DNA of 46,290 nt from Mnemiopsis leidyi (lineage: Eukaryota; Ctenophora; Tentaculata; Lobata; Bolinopsidae). The notes under the pieces were generated by a model. It was not told the DNA's origin. It ran no database searches and saw only the letters and a program-made list of their open reading frames with translations. Positions within the stretch are counted from its first letter, which is position 1; each line of letters starts with the position of its first letter. Position numbers and translations under genes: made by a program. This document shows positions 31,873 to 41,066 of this stretch, piece by piece. Location: contig JH153089.1 in assembly GCA_000226015.1 (NCBI GenBank), positions 54,814-101,103 of the forward strand, given 5' to 3'.

Positions 31873-34170
31873 ATGACTAAAGTAGCCGAACCTGCTAAAT
31901 CATCCTCTCCTAAATTTAAGGTTTGTTGTATTGAAGAATTCATCGACTTTTAATCGTAATTGTATAATTGTACAGATGTCAGCGCATTGAAAAAACCTGG
32001 TGATATGACGTTGACTATGAAGTTAAACTTTACTTGAACTTGAGGGACATTGTGACAAAATGACACAATTCCCAGATCCAAAAAATGAATTTCAATTCTC
32101 CAGATCACCATGCCAAAAGCAAGTCCCCTACACTTGTGCCATCTGTGTGGCTCCCACTTTGCTCATCTCTTCGCCTACAACAGGCATCTACTTAGGCAAC
32201 ACTGGTTCGAAGCTCAGAAGGACTTTAACGAGGAACAACTCAAGAACAAGGCAAGTCTAACTTCAAATTCAAGTTCGACAATTTATTTATTGATATTAAT
32301 GTTATATCATAGACTATAATTTATAGTTTATTGTTGTATTCTAGGTAAATTTAAAGCCTGTATAAACACTGCTTTTTCCAAATTTAACCCTTCAAATCTA
32401 CATCAGATGGAAGGGTTGACCGAGAAACAGTCCCAGAAACTTCGAGAACTCTACCAGAAGCTAAAAGAACGAAACTCTCCAACTCCCCCAAAACGTTCGA
32501 GACGTTCCAAACCTATAGCAGACACTGAGCCGTATAGCCGGGGACCCAGGGTGTCCAACTTGAAGGAGTATAAACTTGTTACTGTGGACGACATGAGCGA
32601 GGCTTACAAGTGAGTACAACGTGACGACAAGTAGTACAATGTGACGACAAGAACCTTCTTATTCAGATAGATTTCCTAACAGTCATCATTTAGCGATTGT
32701 GATTATCGCGATTACTTTTTCATTATGATATCAAAATTTGAGTTTGGCTCTTAGATTGCTTCTTAATATAAGCACTAAAATATCACTTACCATTCAGCTG
32801 AACCTAACACTGACCAAAACCCCTCAGAGACAAATATCATAATCCTGGTGGCTACACAATATTCCACTTTAAAGTGCCTAAGAAAAACGGCCCCGTTGTC
32901 TCGCCCCCTCTCACCGCTCTAAAGAAAACCTACCAGACTAGTGACAACAAAATGTCCCAAAAAACTGAGAAGGTACCATATTTCCCTTTCTTTCTGGTCT
33001 TATTTCCATTGCCTATAGTGTTGCGAGAACAGATTGGTATTAAGATTGTAAGAAATGTTTATTCAATCGACAAGGTTTCAAAATCTGTTCCTGCTAAAAT
33101 TTGTTCCTACCTAGGTTCCTATCACGACATCTCTACAACTTTCCACCTGGCAACAGAAATCCTTCGAGAACCATCTTTCTCGGGGTCTTTCCCGGCATCT
33201 GACTCACGGCAACGTGGCAGCTCCATCACGTAACGTGACGTCATCACAACCCCACGTGACGTCACCAGTTCTCACGTCACGTGGGTTCCATCACGCCGGT
33301 TGTGGGAAGTGCAGGAAACGGAAACACAGTGGAAACTGTGATAGCAAGGAGTGTGCCGGGGTTTCTGGTGAGCGATTGGTTTGATTAAATTTAACTACAT
33401 GATTTTGATCCATATTTGATTCTGATATGTTTTCGATCCACATTTGATTTTGATCCATATTTGATCCATAGTTCGATAAATAGGAAAATTATGAATAGGA
33501 AAATGGGGAGGGGGGGTTTGGTTGCAACCCAAATATCCTAAACGCTGCAGCAAATTTCAAATTTGAGACTGTTTTTTAGTTGCAACCCCCCAGAACTCTG
33601 GCACTTACACTTTTGCTACACCCTCACTTACACTTTTGTATTTTGCTAACACTCTCCCTCCGGTCCAGGTTTGACGAGTTATCCCCAATCTCTCCCGCTC
33701 AACTTCTCTTCTCCTCTTGTCAGTTCAAACTTTAACTGTACTGACATTCTCAAGAAGATCATCCACTCTCCTGAAACCATCTGCAAACCTTCGGTACCCC
33801 AGATTTAATGACTTAAACGTTTTTGCAACGTTGTTTTAACGTTGTTTTAACGTTTTTGCAACGTTGTTTTAATGTTGTTGTAACGCCTCCATTTCATGAA
33901 TTTTCATATGAATTTTTAACTGTCATCGAAGCATTTTCGATTGTTAATCAAATACTTTTAAAGAAATTGACTGTCAAATAAGAAAGTAGCAATTGTAACT
34001 TATCTCATTAAGTAATCCCACTGAACCTACAAACATTGCCCACCCTCCAGATCTCTGTAACGGTGGAAGATAAGGAAGCTAAGGTGGACGTGATGAGTAT
34101 CGACGTGACCCCCTCCTCCTCCCTCACTCCATCCCCATCGTCTTCTTCTCAGTATTCTGATGTCAGGTAA
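31873..34170 (+). CDS. Single C2H2 zinc-finger protein with a Cys-rich basic motif, function unknown
   Basis: Exons: 31873-31920, 32104-32250, 32407-32609, 32828-32972, 33115-33367, 33669-33793, 34051-34170 (TAA), about 346 aa with all phases closing. A 5' UTR intron is likely (donor 31631, acceptor before 31733). The finger spans residues 28-49 (C28, C31, H44, H49; C-x2-C-x12-H-x4-H). Exon 3 is a charged helix with KRSRRSK, a possible nuclear signal. Exon 4 has DKYHNPGGYTIFHFKVPKK. Exon 5 ends in a basic C-x2-C-x8-C-x4-C motif (C244, C247, C256, C261; GCGKCRKRKHSGNC) that could bind zinc. The C-terminus is Ser/Pro-rich. The second intron uses a GC donor (AAG|GCAAGT). The Cys motif is not a standard CXXC or C-clamp domain. 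A nuclear DNA- or RNA-binding role is inferred only. Splicing at GGTAACTG instead of the stop is possible. Confidence 0.7.
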
Positions 34171-34699
34171 CTGAACTGTTTCCTTTCTTTACTTCTAAAC
34201 TGTTTCCTTCTTTACTTCTTTTAATTCTTCATTCATTAACTTACCAATTCTTTAATTATTCAACTTTCCAATTCTTTGATTGGTTTGAAATTGATTTTTT
34301 GTAAGATTCCTTTGGTTCTTTTTACTTCTGTCTATTTAAAAGTGGGCTATTCCAAGTCAAGAAAACTGCTAGTATGAAATCTCGTGAGATAAGTTTAGGA
34401 TTATAAAATAGATCAAAAGTAGATGAATTTGGATTCGACTAATATCCTATGATTAGATGTAGTTCAATCTTTTCAACAAAATTTACTCGACCAGTGCATC
34501 ACAACAAATCAGTTTAACAGTATTCTTTAAAAAAGCCACGTCTTTCAAGCCATGTGTTCAAGAAGCTGAATTACTGATGCTCCTTCAAATTTGAACATAA
34601 AATCATGGATCAAAGTGATAAACTCAAAACATAGGGGTAACAACATAGCACGTGATCTTATTGGAGTGTTTAGGATTCAAATGGTCCATGTTACATGTC
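34171..34699. other. Spacer between convergent zinc-finger and CAP genes
   Basis: AT-rich, and shared by the 3' ends of two convergent genes. I see no additional gene and no clear AATAAA in good position for either. Confidence 0.5.
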
Positions 34700-35560
34700 T
34701 TACCTTTGTCCATCATCTAATAGCGACACATGCTCGTATTGACTCCTCTGATTCCGTTTCACATTACAAAAGAAAGCTATCCCAAGCAGGGCAATACAAG
34801 GAAGCGTGGCACCGAGCACTATAAATGTGATTTCTGACTCGTTTTTTTCTATTTCTGCTGGAAGTTTTTTGCTGCCATATTTTTTATGCTTTTCATTATC
34901 CTCAGTGAGATCGGGCTTTTTTTCCGCCAAGACCTTCTCAAGTATACCGTTCATGACCGTCTCCGAAATATCTTTTATTTTAGGATCGTTCATGACGTTT
35001 GTGTCTTTAAATGGGTTGACGTCCGTGGCCAGCAATTTTTCGTTATTACCCCTCGGCCAATATTGGCACACAATGAAGACCCCCTCTAATCCAGTACTTG
35101 CTGCTGTTCTGCCACATCTAATTTCTTTAGTGTCTTTCCATATAATTTGGGTAGCGTGCCCAATTCTCTCATTTTTAATTCCTTTATCACCTCTTTCAAA
35201 GTCGTATCTAAAAATGTTATCGTACCATCTTTTGATACTACGCAAGTAATCTACAGATTGATTTGACCTCAAATTTGGATTCCACGCTATGTTTTCCCCG
35301 ATGTTATTCGCCGTGACACTCGTAGAGTGATGTATATTATCGGCACCCCTTTCGAAAAGAAACTCGCTCCATTCTTGGGGAAAGAAAATGTGAGTCGAAT
35401 CGGATTCACCGTAGCAAAGGTCCGGCGTGTTTTGATGGAGTTGTCTCAGTTTGTTGTGAAAGTCAAGAATCGATCTCTCAGCGGTCGACAGATTCTTCTG
35501 GCATTTGGCAGCGGTGAAATGAACGAAAGAAGCTACCGCAGCGATAAGTAATAGTCTCAT
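34700..35560 (-). CDS. Membrane-anchored CAP (SCP/PR-1-like) protein, copy 1
   Basis: Intronless, 286 aa from the ATG chosen here. The signal peptide MRLLLIAAVASFVHFTAA is followed by a CAP domain: LDFHNKLRQLH, the W region FFPQEWSEFL, HHSTSV, IGENIAWNP, RWYDNIFRYD, GHATQIIWKDTKEIRCGR and VFIVCQYWPRGN. These are the four usual CAP signatures, including the His/Glu residues of the CAP cavity. A Lys/Glu-rich stalk leads to the membrane segment ITFIVLGATLPCIALLGIAF and a short basic tail. There is no CRISP-type cysteine-rich domain, so it looks like a GLIPR1-like surface protein with the CAP domain outside the cell. An in-frame ATG 17 codons upstream would bury the signal peptide, and alignment with copy 2 supports the later start. 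The biological role of such proteins varies and is not predictable here. Confidence 0.9.
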   Translation of the reverse strand: MRLLLIAAVASFVHFTAAKCQKNLSTAERSILDFHNKLRQLHQNTPDLCYGESDSTHIFFPQEWSEFLFERGADNIHHSTSVTANNIGENIAWNPNLRSNQSVDYLRSIKRWYDNIFRYDFERGDKGIKNERIGHATQIIWKDTKEIRCGRTAASTGLEGVFIVCQYWPRGNNEKLLATDVNPFKDTNVMNDPKIKDISETVMNGILEKVLAEKKPDLTEDNEKHKKYGSKKLPAEIEKNESEITFIVLGATLPCIALLGIAFFCNVKRNQRSQYEHVSLLDDGQR

Positions 35561-35642
35561 AGTCTTCTGATGACAGAAAACGTAAATCATAAAATCGCGT
35601 AGATAGTGCAAAATTCAAAGTTGACACTAACATATTGTTCGA

Positions 35643-35657
35643 CCGCTCCTTCATAAA
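35643..35657 (-). promoter_or_regulatory. Conserved promoter motif, CAP copy 1
   Basis: TTTATGAAGGAGCGG on the minus strand, its near edge 83 bp upstream of the start codon. The identical 15-mer is 80 bp upstream of copy 2. The TTTATGAA part could serve as a TATA-like box; this is inference. Confidence 0.6.
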
Positions 35658-35993
35658 ATAATTAGCAAAACACCTGTTTCATTGCCTCTTAATCGGCACG
35701 GGAAAAATTTATCACTTCTCTTGGCTGTCAAAATTAATTTATATTATCAAAATTAAGGGTTCGTTAATGAAATCATAATGTGCCGTAAGCCCCTCGATGC
35801 CGTAACATACTTGTGACCAAAAGTGTTAACGAGCCATTTCAAACCGTCCTAATTAATTAAATGATCAAAACTAAGAATAAACGATCAAACTTAAAGTTCT
35901 TCATGGAATAAAATCTATAGTTTTAACAGGAGTCCGAACTTTTGAAAGTAAGTTTGGAATTTTGGAAAACATCCAGTGTTTCGTGTGCTGAAT

Positions 35994-36860
35994 CTATGTC
36001 CGAGCAAGCCTTCTTTTTTCACCAACTTCGTCTTCATTTTGCGAGACAGGTCTATAAGAGCCTACTCTAATTTTACGTCCTCTCTTAACTTGACAGCAGA
36101 CTACAAGTCCAAACAATCCCAAACAGGGTAAAATAGAGGCGAGAACTATCACGGTGATATCGGTATCATCATGTTCCAATTCTTCAGGATGCTTTAGCTC
36201 AGCCTTAACTTTTTCAACCTCCGCATGCTTCCGAACTACTTGATTCTTGGCAGCTTCTAGAAGCTCATCGAAAATCTCTTGAGAAAGTTCTGGCATTTCA
36301 GCGTAACTTTCGTTCTTGAAAGGTCTTACTTCAGTAGACAGCAATGTTCCGATGTTACCCCTGGGCCAATAGTGGCACACGATAAAGACGCCCTCCTTGT
36401 CCGAACCTGCCGCTCTGCCACATCGCACCTCCTTGGTGTCCTTCCAAACCATTTGGGTGACGTGACCGATGGTTTTATTCCTGTTCTTCTTATTCCTTTT
36501 AGTAGACAGGTACTGAAATATTTCATCGTACCAATGTTTGATTCCTCGTAGGTAATCTTCGGATGGCCACAATCCGATATCCGGAAACCACTCTATGTTT
36601 TCCCCAAGATTGGTGTCTTCGTTGGAGTGACCAGCATTCTTTGGCCCTCTCGGCAAGAGAAATTCGCTCCACTTTTGAGGGAAGAAAGTGTGGGTCGAGT
36701 CCGACATGCCGTAGCAGAGATCAGGAGTATCTTTATGAAGTTGTCTCAGTCTATTGTGATAGTCCACGATCGCTTGTTCGGCGATGCTTAGCGTTTCTTG
36801 GCATATTGAAGCAGTGAAATCAAACAAAACTGAAATTGATATTATCAGAATGACTTTCAT
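35994..36860 (-). CDS. Membrane-anchored CAP (SCP/PR-1-like) protein, copy 2
   Basis: Intronless, 288 aa. The signal peptide MKVILIISISVLFDFTAS is followed by the CAP domain in the same order as copy 1: VDYHNRLRQLH, TPDLCYGMSDSTHTFFPQKW, AGHSNEDTNLGENIEW, KHWYDEIFQYL, GHVTQMVWKDTKEVRCGRAA and VFIVCHYWPRGN. A Glu/Lys-rich predicted helix (QVVRKHAEVEKVKAELKHPE) forms the stalk, then ITVIVLASILPCLGLFGLVV spans the membrane before a basic tail with a YRPVS motif. It lies 433 bp upstream of copy 1, head to tail, and is plainly a tandem duplicate; the domain is much better conserved than stalk and tail. The lack of introns in both suggests that an intronless or retroposed ancestor was duplicated. 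Confidence 0.92.
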   Translation of the reverse strand: MKVILIISISVLFDFTASICQETLSIAEQAIVDYHNRLRQLHKDTPDLCYGMSDSTHTFFPQKWSEFLLPRGPKNAGHSNEDTNLGENIEWFPDIGLWPSEDYLRGIKHWYDEIFQYLSTKRNKKNRNKTIGHVTQMVWKDTKEVRCGRAAGSDKEGVFIVCHYWPRGNIGTLLSTEVRPFKNESYAEMPELSQEIFDELLEAAKNQVVRKHAEVEKVKAELKHPEELEHDDTDITVIVLASILPCLGLFGLVVCCQVKRGRKIRVGSYRPVSQNEDEVGEKRRLART

Positions 36861-36939
36861 TGTTCTTGTTAGTTCTAAGGTTTAAAATCCCCTCACAAAT
36901 TTCAGAAAATGTATCAACCGTTACATGGTGAACTAAATA

Positions 36940-36954
36940 CCGCTCCTTCATAAA
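36940..36954 (-). promoter_or_regulatory. Conserved promoter motif, CAP copy 2
   Basis: Identical 15-mer to the one before copy 1 (TTTATGAAGGAGCGG on the minus strand), its near edge 80 bp upstream of the start codon, while the rest of the flanks has diverged. Confidence 0.6.
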
Positions 36955-38509
36955 CAAAATTTTAACGCTGCCATGAAAGCATAGCCATAATTAAGTTTTA
37001 TCCTATCATACAACAGGAAGATATTTAAAAAAACATTTACTTCTGTTCTGATATTATGAATTTTCAGTCCGTGCTCTTCCAAATCGAGAGATAGGCACAC
37101 AGCTGTGGAGACCAACTTTATGATGGATCAACTTCTTACCGAAGATATGACAGCGGCACTGGCGCAAATTGGTCTAGAGATGGTATACTCGCGCTTCATT
37201 CAGCCGCCATAGACTGGTCTCTCATGAAGAGCCCACGTGCGTTAAGTCATTAACTTATTTTCGAATGTTTTTATTCTGAGTTGGTTTGGTGTTATAGTTG
37301 CAAGATTTTGATGTGTGCGACTGAGCGAGATGAAAAATTGCTAACAGAATTGAGGATCGGTGATGATAAACGTACACTGGAATTTGATTTTTAAGATCAT
37401 GGGAAGGCATTAACTAAATAAATATTTCGCTTGAACAATAGTTTGATTGGACTAAAATTCGAGGCCACCAAGAAGACCGATTGCGCCTTTTTGGCATCGA
37501 TTGAAGATAAGAGATGGCTTTTCCATCCCTGTAAGTAGATATATATCAAATTGTGAATGTGGGCTAATAGCGTGCGCTATGAATTCTTAGCTTGTTAAGC
37601 AGCTGACACTGCAATCCAGCAATTGTCTAAGACATAATTTTGCATCAGAGAAACACATCAAAGAATTGTTTTGAACTGATACTGAAAACTTGGGTTTTCG
37701 GGAATATGTTTTGAAATTGCCGCACTAAATTCTATTACCATAAACATTATCGATATGCAAAGGGCATAGCTACTGTCCAATTCATTTTGAGAGTTTTAAT
37801 CTTTGAGGTTTTATCATTCTATAAAGTTTTATTTTGTAAAAGTTAGTTCTACAGTGTGTGTATTTTCTATAATCGTTAACTTATAAAACACTGTAATGTT
37901 TTATAATTGTTAAATGAAAATAATCTCTCCAGTTCCAGAAATACCGTTATTGCTATTTTATATGAAATTGAAAAACTGTTCACTTAATTATATAATATCT
38001 CAAAGCAAAACCAATTTCCAAATATTTGAATTACTTGAAATTCGTCTGTATACGCCCAGTTGCATTTGCTTAAATATGTTAGTATAGCTACTTAAATCAA
38101 AATATCAATGCATGAGGTTATGCTTAAAGTTATACTTATAGGCGTTGTAGTCTTTCGTAGGAGGTTGAAAAATCATTAATTTTTGCATTTAAACAAATCT
38201 ATTCTTTTGTGGGAAACATTATAATGTGGCTTAAAGTTTAACCGCAAAACGGCTTGAGAGCTCAAATTGTTGCTTAAAGTCTAGTTGGAAAATGTTTAGA
38301 TTAAGCTGAAGTGGAAGAGGAAAATCAAATTTTCGCCGTGGTCTTATAAAATGGAAACCTGTATTTGGACCATAATTTGATTGTTTGAAGTTTGATGTTG
38401 AAGTTTAGTTTTTCTTACTCTCTTTAAGTTATGAGAATTCTTCTTTGATATCCATTTTATAAAGTTGCTTGTTTCTTTTGTACAGAAACCTTCAATACAA
38501 ACAAAAAGT
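36955..38509. other. AT-rich intergenic region
   Basis: A GC-richer block at 37070-37240 has a short open frame (MMDQLLTEDMTAALAQIGLE, ending in a stop near 37212) that matches no family I know and has no partner exon. The rest is plain AT-rich sequence. Confidence 0.45.
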
Positions 38510-38818
38510 GAACTGGAAACTTTAGCCTTAATGGTTAAAGCATGGCAGAATGGAGTCATGGACAAACAAAACTGTGAACTGGAAACTTTAGCCTTAATGG
38601 TTAAAGCATGGCAGAATGGAGTCATGGACAAACAAAACTGTGAACTGGAAACTTTAGACTTAATGGTTAAAGTATGGCAGAATGGAGTCATGGACAAACA
38701 AAACTGTGAACTGGAAACTTTAGCCTTAATGGTTAAAGTATGGCAGAATGGAGTCATGGACAAACAAAACTGTGAACTGGAAACTTTAGACTTAATGGTT
38801 AAAGTATGGCAGAATGGA
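38510..38818. repeat. 66-bp minisatellite, four full units and a partial fifth
   Basis: Units start at 38510, 38576, 38642, 38708 and 38774 (GAACTGGAAACTTTAG start). They differ at only a couple of sites. Because 66 is divisible by 3, both strands stay open: plus-strand units read ELETLALMVKAWQNGVMDKQ and then NC. TTTCTTTTGTACAG at about 38471-38484 resembles an acceptor. The two variable sites (GCC/GAC, GCA/GTA) both change the amino acid, which argues against a constrained protein, so I call it a repeat. Confidence 0.85.
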
Positions 38819-39112
38819 CGTCAGTATTCCTGGGCAAAAGCCGAAAATTTTTGTCATGGGACAGCGACTGACTAATCAGAAACTGACTTATCAGAAACCA
38901 GATACGACTCCTCCCTAAAAAATTTTACCATTTACTGAATCAGAATGATATATTCCTCGTTTAATTAAGCAAAGGTCATCAGAATTATCCAAGTTCAAAA
39001 AAATTGCATCGCTCAAGTTCGAAGTTACCTGCAACTTACTTTCTCTTATTCATAAGATAGCCATTGGTCCGGTCATTCTGCACTGAAAGTGTAAGTGTAT
39101 TCAACGTTCATA

Positions 39113-39186
39113 TTGACGAGATTATATCCGTCTATCGTTCTAACGTTCAGCTTTGAGCTGCGAGAGTCGGGTATCACCGCGACAAC
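39113..39186 (+). repeat. Dispersed hairpin-bearing repeat, copy E
   Basis: TTGACGAGATTATATCCGTC, CGTTCTAACG, the perfect stem CAGCTTTGAGCTG, then GAGTCGGGTATCACCGCGAC. This is the closest match to copy A at 5871 and shows the block order most clearly. Confidence 0.85.
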
Positions 39187-39284
39187 GTTTAAACGACACG
39201 TGCACCCTGATCCCAGCCCCCGTCTTTGAATTTGATGTTTGAATCTTTCTGATTCGCTTTAAAGCATCAGACTAAGCGACGTCG

Positions 39285-39352
39285 AACTTCGCTAAACGTT
39301 GAACTTGAACGTTAAACTTGCTTTAACGTTTAAGTTCAACGTTTAGCGAAGT
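39285..39352. repeat. Long near-perfect hairpin (about 31-bp arms)
   Basis: AACTTCGCTAAACGTTGAAC opens the left arm and GTTCAACGTTTAGCGAAGTT closes the right. The arms pair over about 31 bp with one mismatch and a loop of about 4 bases. It lies 100 bp after hairpin repeat copy E. Confidence 0.85.
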
Positions 39353-39572
39353 TAAAGGTGGAATGTTGAATATTTCATCAACTTCTCGATATTCCGGGAC
39401 GAGATGCCTAAATTACAAGCGCAACGGTGACATTCACATAGGTAAATTTAAAAGACAAAGGAATAGGAATACAACTAAAATGATTATCCCATCAACCGAG
39501 TCCCCCTGGTATGGTTTTATATCGGTCTCCATTATCGAGCATTGGTCTATAAAGCAACGCGAACTTGTACCT

Positions 39573-39597
39573 GTAGTAGTAGTAGTAGTAGTAGTAT
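39573..39597. repeat. (GTA)n microsatellite
   Basis: Eight or so uninterrupted GTA triplets. Confidence 0.95.
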
Positions 39598-39984
39598 AAC
39601 TATACTGTGATACTACTATATACTAATACTATAAAAATAGGTGTTCCTGAAAGTACTGTACATTACTTAAAGTTGTCACGTGACAGTGTAATAGCCTCCA
39701 GCTGCATGTCATGGATTTCAACTGTTTACCGTTCCACATTTACGGCGTACCCTTTCCCTAATTCGCTATCATAGCGAATCGCTATGCCACAATCTGATTC
39801 TCCACCATAGACCATTATCAGATACCAATGACTTACGTATATTGCGCCACGGTTGCCGAATCTTGTTCTTCGATTCTTTGACCTTTTTTATGTCAGTAAG
39901 ATGGCAAAAAGTTACATTCCTAGTGTTGAATCTTTAGTCGTAGAGTAAGTGGACGTGTGTTACTTTGTTTTTAATCATATAAAT

Positions 39985-41066
39985 TCCAAATTACAGACAC
40001 AATTCAACCACATCACTCCCATACACTTACTGACACAAACAGACACAGCACAAACACTTTCTGACACAACACAGACATTTGCAGACACAACGCACTTCCT
40101 GAAACAAACAGACACAACAAAGACACTTACAAACACAACACCAGCACTTCTTAACACAAACAGACACAACACTGACAAAACACAGACAATTAGTATTACA
40201 TTTACAAACACTTAAAGACACAACACAGAAATTACAGACAGTGACACGAATAAAAACAACACATACAATTTAAGTTACAGTTACAGACATAACACAGACA
40301 CAGCGCAGACACTATCTTACATACACAGATATCTCCTGAAACAACACAGACATTTTGTGGAACATACAGACACTTTCTGAAATTTAAAGACACTACACAG
40401 AAACACAACACAGACACGACACAGACACTTACAGACACTACACAGATAGTGACACGAATGAAAACAACACAGACACTTGCAGACACAACACAAACACTTG
40501 CAGACACAACACAAACACTTGCAGACACAACACAAACACTTGCAGACACAACACAAACACTTGCAGACACAACACAAACACTTGCAGACACAACACAAAC
40601 ACTTGCAGACACAACACAAACACTTGCAGACACAACACAAACACTTGCAGACACAACGCACTTCCTGAAACAAACAGACACAACAAAGACACTTACAAAC
40701 ACAACACCAGCACTTCTTAACACAAACAGACACAACACTGACAAAACACAGATAATTAGTATTACATTTACAGACACTTAAAGACACAACACAGAAATTA
40801 CAGACAGTGACACGAATAAAAACAACACATACAATTTAAGTTACAGTTACAGACATAACACAGACACAGCGCAGACACTATCTTACATATATACAGACAC
40901 TTCCTGACACTTACAGACACTTGCAGACACAACAGACTTCCTGACACAAACAGACACAACACAGACACAACACAGACACTTGCAGACACAACACACTTCC
41001 TGACACAGACAGACACAACACAGACACAACACAAACACTTGCAGACACAACACAGACAAAATAGTA
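39985..41066. repeat. ACA-rich satellite tract with 21-bp array and internal duplication
   Basis: About 1.1 kb of CAGACACAACACA-type repeats. From about 40470 to 40655 it is a clean array of roughly nine 21-bp units (ACACTTGCAGACACAACACAA). Segments 40080-40320 and 40650-40890 are near copies of each other (both contain CTTCCTGAAACAAACAGACA and later ACAGTTACAGACATAACACA). Long open frames on both strands arise from the period; no gene is called. Confidence 0.9.

Noticed and set aside
37120-37212. Small frame MMDQLLTEDMTAALAQIGLE
   Set aside because: Short, without splice partners or known resemblance; a stray open stretch in a GC-richer block.
40470-40660. Regularly spaced repeats that might suggest a CRISPR array
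   Set aside because: The units are contiguous with no unique spacers, and the window is animal DNA.
40232-40787. Long cysteine/valine-rich frames on the minus strand and Thr/Gln-rich frame on the plus strand
   Set aside because: They are by-products of a 21-bp satellite, open on both strands because the period is divisible by three.
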